Shown piece by piece: positions 58,993-64,000 of a DNA stretch of 64,000 bases (the stretch's first letter is position 1; each line of letters starts with the position of its first letter). This stretch comes from Enterobacter sp. Cy-643 (GTDB lineage Bacteria > Pseudomonadota > Gammaproteobacteria > Enterobacterales > Enterobacteriaceae): NCBI RefSeq assembly GCF_011752815.1, contig NZ_VWWV01000001.1, positions 1,674,001 to 1,738,000 of the forward strand, read 5' to 3'. Both the position numbers and the translations under genes were made by a program. The notes below the pieces were generated by a model. That model was not told the origin of the DNA. It saw nothing but the letters and a program-made list of their open reading frames with translations, and ran no database searches.

Positions 58993-60114
58993 TTAAAGTT
59001 GTTGTAGCGCCGATTGTGCTAACCGGGCGAAATAACGGGCTGCGGGTTCAATGAGCCTTTCATCGGGGTTAAAGGCCGGATGATGAAGCCCATAACGGCT
59101 GTCGCTGCCGATGCTGACAAACGCGCCGGGAATATGCTGGAGATAAACCGCAAAATCCTCGCCGCCCAGATGCAGATCGGCATGATGCGTGGCGTAACCT
59201 TCCGCGACGGCCACTTCGCTGGCAAATGCTGCCCAGCGCGCATCGTTAACCAGCGCATCTGGTCCCAAATGCCAGGTGACGTCGATTTCCGCCCCAAAAG
59301 CGCGGGCAAGACCAGAAGCAATCTCAACAACGCGCACTTTGATCGCTTCCCTTACGCTGGCGCTGTGGGTACGCAGCGTGCCTTCCAGCTCAACGCTTTC
59401 TGGCAGCACGTTCCAGGTATTTCCGCCCGCAATACGGGTAATGCTCAGCACGGCCGAATCCAGCGTGTTGACCTCCCGGCTGGTGATGCTTTGCAGCAGG
59501 GTAACTAATTGGCTGGCAAGCAATATCGCGTCTCTCCCTTCATGCGGGCGCGCCGCATGTGCCCCTTTGCCCCGAACCTGAATGACCAGCCGATCAACGT
59601 TGGCATAGAACGGGCCGCCGCGAGTGGCAAACGCCCCGACCGGCAGGCCTGGCTCATTGTGCATGCCAAAAATGGCAGAGATCCCTTCCAGCACGCCGGC
59701 CTTGACCAGCGTGGTTGCCCCGCCGAAACGCTCCTCCGCGGGCTGAAAGAGAATGCGAACCCGGCCGTTAAGCTGCGCTTCGTTCTGCTTAAGCAGCAGC
59801 GCCGCACCCAGCATCACGCTGCTGTGAACGTCATGCCCGCAGGCGTGCATCACGCCCGAATTTTGCGAACTAAAGGCCACGCCGCTGGCTTCTTCAATGG
59901 GCAGCGCGTCGATATCGGCCCGCAGCGCAATGGCGTTCTCGCCTTCGCCAATTTCAGCCACCAGGCCAGTGTGAAGCGAATACGGCAGCAGGCGGATACC
60001 CGCGCTTTGCAGCCAGTCGCGGATGCGCGAAGTGGTTGCCACCTCTTCAAGAGATAATTCCGGGAACCGATGTAGTTCCCGGCGCCAGTCGATCAGTTGC
60101 TGAGCAAACGTCAT
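58993..60114 (-). CDS. M20 family amidohydrolase/deacetylase (YxeP-like)
   Basis: Dinuclear metallo-amidohydrolase, 373 residues. Metal ligands C92 and H94 in HACGHDVH, E127-E128 in PAEE, H152 in GMHNEP, and a C-terminal His in LHHPAFN; the dimerisation lid lies at about 175-290. It is very similar in layout to B. subtilis YxeP, which deacetylates N-acetylcysteine to free cysteine at the end of the pathway. The same role is inferred. It overlaps the stop of the upstream LLM gene by 4 bases. Confidence 0.9.
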   Translation of the reverse strand: MTFAQQLIDWRRELHRFPELSLEEVATTSRIRDWLQSAGIRLLPYSLHTGLVAEIGEGENAIALRADIDALPIEEASGVAFSSQNSGVMHACGHDVHSSVMLGAALLLKQNEAQLNGRVRILFQPAEERFGGATTLVKAGVLEGISAIFGMHNEPGLPVGAFATRGGPFYANVDRLVIQVRGKGAHAARPHEGRDAILLASQLVTLLQSITSREVNTLDSAVLSITRIAGGNTWNVLPESVELEGTLRTHSASVREAIKVRVVEIASGLARAFGAEIDVTWHLGPDALVNDARWAAFASEVAVAEGYATHHADLHLGGEDFAVYLQHIPGAFVSIGSDSRYGLHHPAFNPDERLIEPAARYFARLAQSALQQL

Positions 60115-61112
60115 ACAGCCACCTCCGCAACCGCGTGGGCCTCTGCCAGCAGCTGCAGCGAAGCCAGACGCTCTGCTCCTTCTGCCACCGGCGTATCAAT
60201 AATAAATTCATCGATGCCGTACTCTTCGTGCAGCGCCTGCAGCGCTTCCCGCACCGCTTCAGGCGTGCCTTTCAACAGCGAAGGTTCACGCCGCGTCAGG
60301 CTACGCAGCGCGCTGCCTGACTGGCGGGCAAAGCTGTGGGCCTGCTCTTCGCTTGCCACGCTCACGCGCTGGCCGTTTTCCAGCTCCACGCCCCAGATTT
60401 CCACCTGCCGGGCAAGATCTTCCGCACGCCCGGCATCCCGTGCCACGATAGCCTGCACGGCCACCAGCACGTCGCGGCGACTGTTTTTTTTCCAGTCGGT
60501 CACTACGTCGCGCAGCAGTGTTTTATCGCCGTTTAAATGGGCGGCAAAGACAAAGTTCCAGTCCAGGCTGGCGGCCAGCCGGGCGCTTTGCAAACTTGCG
60601 CCCAGCAAAAACCCTTCCGGGCGCTGAGCCGGTAATGGCGTGGCGCGAACGCTTTCGTCCGTCGCGGGTTCGCGTCGTGAGAGCCAGTCGTCAAGCTGCG
60701 TGAGTTGTTCATCAAAGCTGCCTTTTGCCGCCGGCGATTGCCCGTGCTGCAGCGCCTGCGTCGACAGCGGCAGGCCGCCCGGCGCTTTACCGACGCCGAG
60801 ATCGATGCGGCCTGGCGCGAGGGACGACAGCAGATTGAAGTTTTCGGCCACTTTGTAAGGGCTGTAGTGCTGGAGCATCACGCCGCCGGAGCCCACGCGA
60901 ATCCGGCGAGTCTGTCCGACAATCCACGCAATCAGCACTTCCGGCGAAGGGCTGGCAAGCTGGGGCGTGTTGTGGTGCTCGGCCAGCCAGAAGCGGTGAT
61001 AGCCCCAGGTTTCTGCCTGCTGCGCGAGATGCAGCGTACGGGCCAGGGCATCGGTCGCGCTGTCGTTGGGCGCAAGCGGGCTTTTATCCAGGATACTGAT
61101 GCGATAAGACAT
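60111..61112 (-). CDS. LLM-class flavin oxidoreductase (MsnO8 type), first gene of the operon
   Basis: 333-residue single-component luciferase-like protein. RISILDKSPLAPND and HRFWLAEHHNTPQLASPSPEVL at the N-terminus and RIRVGSGGVMLQHYSPYKVAENFNLLSSLAPGRIDLGVGKAPGG are diagnostic. Members are flavin monooxygenases or oxidoreductases of mostly unknown substrate. It could act on a second S-alkyl substrate or follow the first oxygenase. The start codon touches an 11-bp inverted repeat; only a weak ribosome site (GAGCC) is seen. Operon of eight genes with small gaps or overlaps. Confidence 0.9.
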   Translation of the reverse strand: MSYRISILDKSPLAPNDSATDALARTLHLAQQAETWGYHRFWLAEHHNTPQLASPSPEVLIAWIVGQTRRIRVGSGGVMLQHYSPYKVAENFNLLSSLAPGRIDLGVGKAPGGLPLSTQALQHGQSPAAKGSFDEQLTQLDDWLSRREPATDESVRATPLPAQRPEGFLLGASLQSARLAASLDWNFVFAAHLNGDKTLLRDVVTDWKKNSRRDVLVAVQAIVARDAGRAEDLARQVEIWGVELENGQRVSVASEEQAHSFARQSGSALRSLTRREPSLLKGTPEAVREALQALHEEYGIDEFIIDTPVAEGAERLASLQLLAEAHAVAEVAV

Positions 61113-61148
61113 AATGCAGGCTCATTGTTATAAACATGCCTGCATTAT
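61111..61148 (-). promoter_or_regulatory. 11-bp perfect inverted repeat at the start of the eight-gene operon
   Basis: ATAATGCAGGC (61111-61121) and GCCTGCATTAT (61138-61148), 16-base spacer, overlapping the start codon by two bases. On the minus strand a TATAAC lies in the spacer. It can be an operator, or in mRNA a hairpin covering the ribosome site. The regulator is unknown. Confidence 0.65.
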
Positions 61149-61280
61149 TAAAAGCCGGGGACGGCGGTGAGAAACAATTAATTTACATTTAGACTTCTGA
61201 AATAGAGATAAACAAACTCATACGCTCGCTCAGCAATTTGCTACCAGGGGGATATTTTCCCCGTCAGCGGATCGTCAGGC

Positions 61281-61316
61281 AAAAAAAAGCCCCGCCGGAT
61301 AACCAGTGAGGCTTTG
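61281..61316 (-). terminator. Intrinsic terminator of slyA
   Basis: AAAGCC / GGCTTT arms with a GC-rich extension and eight T residues on the minus strand, 15 bases after the slyA stop. Confidence 0.72.
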
Positions 61317-61331
61317 GTTCAACCTGGGGGA

Positions 61332-61778
61332 TTAATCCCGGTTCTGCAGTTCAATAATATTTTGCTCAAGCCGACTAATCAGGCTGCTTAGCAGCGCCTG
61401 CTCTTCGCGAGTAATGCCCGACAGGATTTCTCCTCGCGTTTCGTTTATCACGCCTTCCATCTTTTCAATGATAGGCGCAGCCTGCTCGGTCAATTTAATT
61501 CGTTTTGCCCGACGGTCGTTTGCACAGGTTTTGCGCGAGATTAACCCTTTTTCTTCGAGTTGATCGAGCGTACGAACCAGTGATGGCTGCTCAATGCCGA
61601 TCGCTTTAGCCAACTGAATCTGTGACTGATCTGGCGGCAGCTGATGAATATTATGCAGCGTTACCCAGTGTGTCTGTGTCAATTCCAGAGGTTTCAGGCG
61701 ATGGTCAATCAGCGCACGCCAGATGCGTACCAGGCGAGCCAGATCCGAACCTAATGGCGATGGCGATTCCAATTTCAT
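61332..61778 (-). CDS. slyA: MarR-family transcriptional regulator SlyA
   Basis: Dimeric winged-helix regulator that counters H-NS silencing of acquired and virulence genes. 148 residues. The DNA-binding part [45 protein letters not shown] is at about 52-97. It is almost identical to E. coli SlyA in the N-terminal half; two residues (Ser-Pro) are inserted near the start. In E. coli slyA is next to slyB; here the eight-gene operon separates them. Divergent from ydhI. Confidence 0.96.
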   Translation of the reverse strand: MKLESPSPLGSDLARLVRIWRALIDHRLKPLELTQTHWVTLHNIHQLPPDQSQIQLAKAIGIEQPSLVRTLDQLEEKGLISRKTCANDRRAKRIKLTEQAAPIIEKMEGVINETRGEILSGITREEQALLSSLISRLEQNIIELQNRD

Positions 61779-61954
61779 CTCCTTATAATTAGCTTGCTAA
61801 CTTATTATACTGATTTTAGACTATTGTGCAGGCATTAATTGTTAAAAACAAATCCCTTACTTTCACTGAAGTTATGCAACCAGCTATACTTTTATTCTAC
61901 ATCTAAGTGAGGGGAAACGGCAGCCACCCCCGTTTTTTAAAGGATTATCACTAC

Positions 61955-62191
61955 GTGAGTCTCACTTTTAGCCCGTCCGGCTTCCCGCTTCAGGATCTTG
62001 TGGTCGGGGCCTCTGTCTACTTTCCCCCGCTGTTCAAGGCCGTGTTTGTCGGCTTTTTTATCTGGCTTATCGTCCACCGTTTGCTGCGCGACTGGATATA
62101 CTCCGGCGAGATCTGGCACCCCACGTTGATGGACTTATCCCTTTTCGCGCTGTCCGTCAGCGCCGGCATGGCTCTTTTGGTGATGTGGTAA
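61955..62191 (+). CDS. ydhI: YdhI inner-membrane protein (DUF1656)
   Basis: 78-residue protein with two hydrophobic segments (about 20-38 and 55-76), of the small AaeX-like type that accompanies HlyD/FUSC efflux pairs. The GTG at 61955 gives exactly the E. coli length ([24 protein letters not shown]) and follows AAAGGA. Function unknown. The ydhJ start is 4 bases downstream. Confidence 0.88.
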   Translation: MSLTFSPSGFPLQDLVVGASVYFPPLFKAVFVGFFIWLIVHRLLRDWIYSGEIWHPTLMDLSLFALSVSAGMALLVMW

Positions 62192-62195
62192 CGCA

Positions 62196-63053
62196 ATGAA
62201 TATCAAAACAATAAAATATTTTTCTACCCTCATCGTTTTTGCCGCCGCGCTGCTGGCAGGCTGGCTATTATGGAACTATTACATGCAGTCGCCCTGGACG
62301 CGTGACGGCAAAGTGCGCGCCGAACAGGTCAGCATCACGCCACAGGTTTCCGGCACCATCGTGACCCTGAACGTGAAAGACAACCAGTTTGTGAGTAAAG
62401 GCACTTCGCTATTCACCCTCGACGCGACGCCTTATCACATTGCGGTGCTGAACGCAGAGGCGCAGCTGGCTAAGGCTCAGTCCGATCTGGCCAAAGCCAG
62501 CAACGAGGCAAACCGCCGCCAGAATCTGCCGCGCAATTACATTTCTGCCGAAGACATGGACACCGCCAACATTAACGTCAAAGCGATGCAGGCGGCGGTG
62601 AAAGTCGCCCAGGCCACGCTTGAGCAGGCGCAGTGGCAGCTTTCGCAAACTACGGTCACTGCTCCGGTGGACGGCTGGGTCACCAACCTGACCTCCCGCG
62701 TCGGGAATTACGCCAGCGAAGGCAAGCCGGTTTTCGCGCTGGTGGACAGCCACTCGTTTTACGTTGTGGGCTATTTCGAAGAGACCAAGCTGCGCCGCAT
62801 TCAGCCGGGTAACGCGGTGCAGATAGTGCTGTACAACGGCAACCAAAAGCTGAGCGGCAAAGTAGAAAGTATTGGCCGCGCGATCTACGACCAAAGCATA
62901 GAAAGCGACAGCGACCTGGTTCCGGATATTAAGCCGAACGTGCCGTGGGTTCGCCTTGCGCAGCGGGTGCCGGTGCGTATTAGCCTGGATGCCATTCCTG
63001 AAGGCGTGACACTGGTGTCGGGCACCACCTGCACCGTTAGCGTTCAGCCCTGA
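62196..63053 (+). CDS. ydhJ: HlyD-family efflux adaptor YdhJ (AaeA-like)
   Basis: Periplasmic membrane-fusion protein, 285 residues, with an N-terminal anchor (about 9-28). Lipoyl/barrel-sandwich halves at [27 protein letters not shown] and [17 protein letters not shown] flank an alpha hairpin (about 90-150). By analogy with AaeAB it would link the FUSC pump to an outer-membrane channel; substrate unknown. The stop overlaps the ydhK start. Confidence 0.93.
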   Translation: MNIKTIKYFSTLIVFAAALLAGWLLWNYYMQSPWTRDGKVRAEQVSITPQVSGTIVTLNVKDNQFVSKGTSLFTLDATPYHIAVLNAEAQLAKAQSDLAKASNEANRRQNLPRNYISAEDMDTANINVKAMQAAVKVAQATLEQAQWQLSQTTVTAPVDGWVTNLTSRVGNYASEGKPVFALVDSHSFYVVGYFEETKLRRIQPGNAVQIVLYNGNQKLSGKVESIGRAIYDQSIESDSDLVPDIKPNVPWVRLAQRVPVRISLDAIPEGVTLVSGTTCTVSVQP

Positions 63054-64000
63054 TGAATCTCAGCTTTCTGGCGTGGCATAACACGCCGTGGGGAAAAGCC
63101 ACCGGCGGGCAATGGCGCTATGCGCTGCGCAACGCCATTGCCATGGGTATGGCGCTGGCGATTGCCTACGGCCTGAATCTGGACGAGCCTTATTGGGCGA
63201 TGACCTCCGCCGCCGTGGTGAGCTTCCCCACCGTTGGCGGTGTGATAAGCAAAAGTCTGGGGCGGATTGCCGGCAGTTTTATTGGGGCCGCGGCCTCGTT
63301 AATGATTGCCGGTAACGCACTGAACGATCCCTGGCTGTTTACCTTCGCCATGGCAAGCTGGCTGGCGCTTTGTACCTGGGCCTCCAGCCATTTTCAAAAT
63401 AACGTGGCCTACGCGTTCATGCTCGCCGGGTACACCGCCGCCATCATCGCCTTCCCGATGATCAATACCGTGGAAGCGACGGAGCTATGGGACATCGCCC
63501 AGGCCCGCGTGTGCGAAGTTGTGGTCGGGATCTTGTGCGGCGGCTTTATGATGATGGTGCTGCCAAGCACCTCGGACGGCAGCGCTTTGGTTAGCGCCCT
63601 GAAGAACATGCACGCCCGGCTACTTGAGCACGCCAGCCTGCTCTGGCAGCCGGAAACCACCGACGCCATTCGCACCGCACATGAAGGGATTATCGGCCAG
63701 ATCCTGACCATGAACCTGCTGCGCATTCAGGCATTCTGGAGCCACTACCGCTTCCGCCGCCAGAACAACCTGCTGAACTACCTGCTCCACCAGCAGCTGC
63801 GGCTGACCAGCGTGATATCCAGCCTGCGCCGGATGCTGCTCAACTGGCCGGAAGCACCCACTCATATCTGGTCGGTGCTGGATAGCCTGCTGCGGGAGCT
63901 GGCAAAACCCAACGCCGATAAGTACACCGTCGCCAGGCTACTGCAACAAATTGCCCCCCATTCACAGGACGATTATCGCCATCAGGCATTCTGGCACCGC
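63053..64000 (+). CDS. ydhK: FUSC-family efflux protein YdhK (C-terminus cut by window edge)
   Basis: Inner-membrane protein of the aromatic-acid exporter family (AaeB-like). The first 316 residues are present; full-length relatives are about 670. Membrane segments in the first 165 residues ([38 protein letters not shown] is typical), then a long cytoplasmic helical stretch. Third gene of ydhIJK, coupled by TGATG to ydhJ. Confidence 0.93.
   Translation, partial: MNLSFLAWHNTPWGKATGGQWRYALRNAIAMGMALAIAYGLNLDEPYWAMTSAAVVSFPTVGGVISKSLGRIAGSFIGAAASLMIAGNALNDPWLFTFAMASWLALCTWASSHFQNNVAYAFMLAGYTAAIIAFPMINTVEATELWDIAQARVCEVVVGILCGGFMMMVLPSTSDGSALVSALKNMHARLLEHASLLWQPETTDAIRTAHEGIIGQILTMNLLRIQAFWSHYRFRRQNNLLNYLLHQQLRLTSVISSLRRMLLNWPEAPTHIWSVLDSLLRELAKPNADKYTVARLLQQIAPHSQDDYRHQAFWHR

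Overview
The window is a piece of chromosome from a member of the Enterobacteriaceae. Gene content and order follow the Escherichia coli replication-terminus region almost gene for gene: pntB-pntA, ydgH, ydgI, folM, rstA-rstB, TerB-tus, fumC, fumA, manA, ydgA, malI, malX-malY, add, ydgJ, cnu, ydgK, rsxABCDGE-nth, dtpA, gstA, pdxY, tyrS, pdxH, mliC, anmK, slyB, slyA, ydhI-ydhJ-ydhK. The genus cannot be fixed by reading alone. Relative to E. coli as I remember it, ydgC (between folM and rstA) and blr (before cnu) are missing and the uid genes are not present after ydgA.

Layout. 1-5.0 kb: partial Orn/Lys/Arg decarboxylase and the pntAB transhydrogenase, both leftward. 5.4-11.9 kb: ydgH, the YdgI antiporter, folM, the RstAB two-component system, then a Ter site and tus. 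11.9-18.1 kb: two fumarases leftward, manA and ydgA rightward. 18.2-18.7 kb: a gene-free nest of inverted repeats. 18.8-22.8 kb: malI repressor divergent from malXY with two palindromic operators. 32.0-36.5 kb: an SBF-like transporter and a secretion pair. 36.6-50.1 kb: ydgJ to tyrS, including the electron-transport complex Rsx. 50.2-53.4 kb: ERIC element, pdxH, mliC, anmK, slyB. 61.3-64 kb: slyA divergent from ydhIJK (ydhK cut by the window edge).

Three accessory insertions interrupt the conserved order. (1) Between malY and add (22.8-31.0 kb): a PHP metallohydrolase, a POT transporter, then a terpene cluster of an O-methyltransferase-like enzyme, type 1 IPP isomerase, a class I terpene synthase with every catalytic motif intact, and a second methyltransferase, followed by a GNAT. 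(2) Between add and ydgJ: a YfeH-like transporter plus a glycine-rich, collagen-like lipoprotein beside a TpsB/FhaC-type outer-membrane transporter, with no normal TpsA exoprotein. (3) Between slyB and slyA (53.5-61.1 kb): an eight-gene operon of two flavin monooxygenases, an M20 deacetylase, a GNAT and an ABC importer with two binding proteins. Its content matches the Bacillus subtilis yxe and ytm systems for breaking down S-substituted cysteines.

Other structure: a roughly 74-bp dispersed repeat occurs twice in opposite orientation, both times between convergent genes; an 11-bp perfect inverted repeat overlaps the first codon of the third island's operon; several intrinsic terminators lie directly ahead of start codons; and candidate PhoP boxes precede rstA and slyB.
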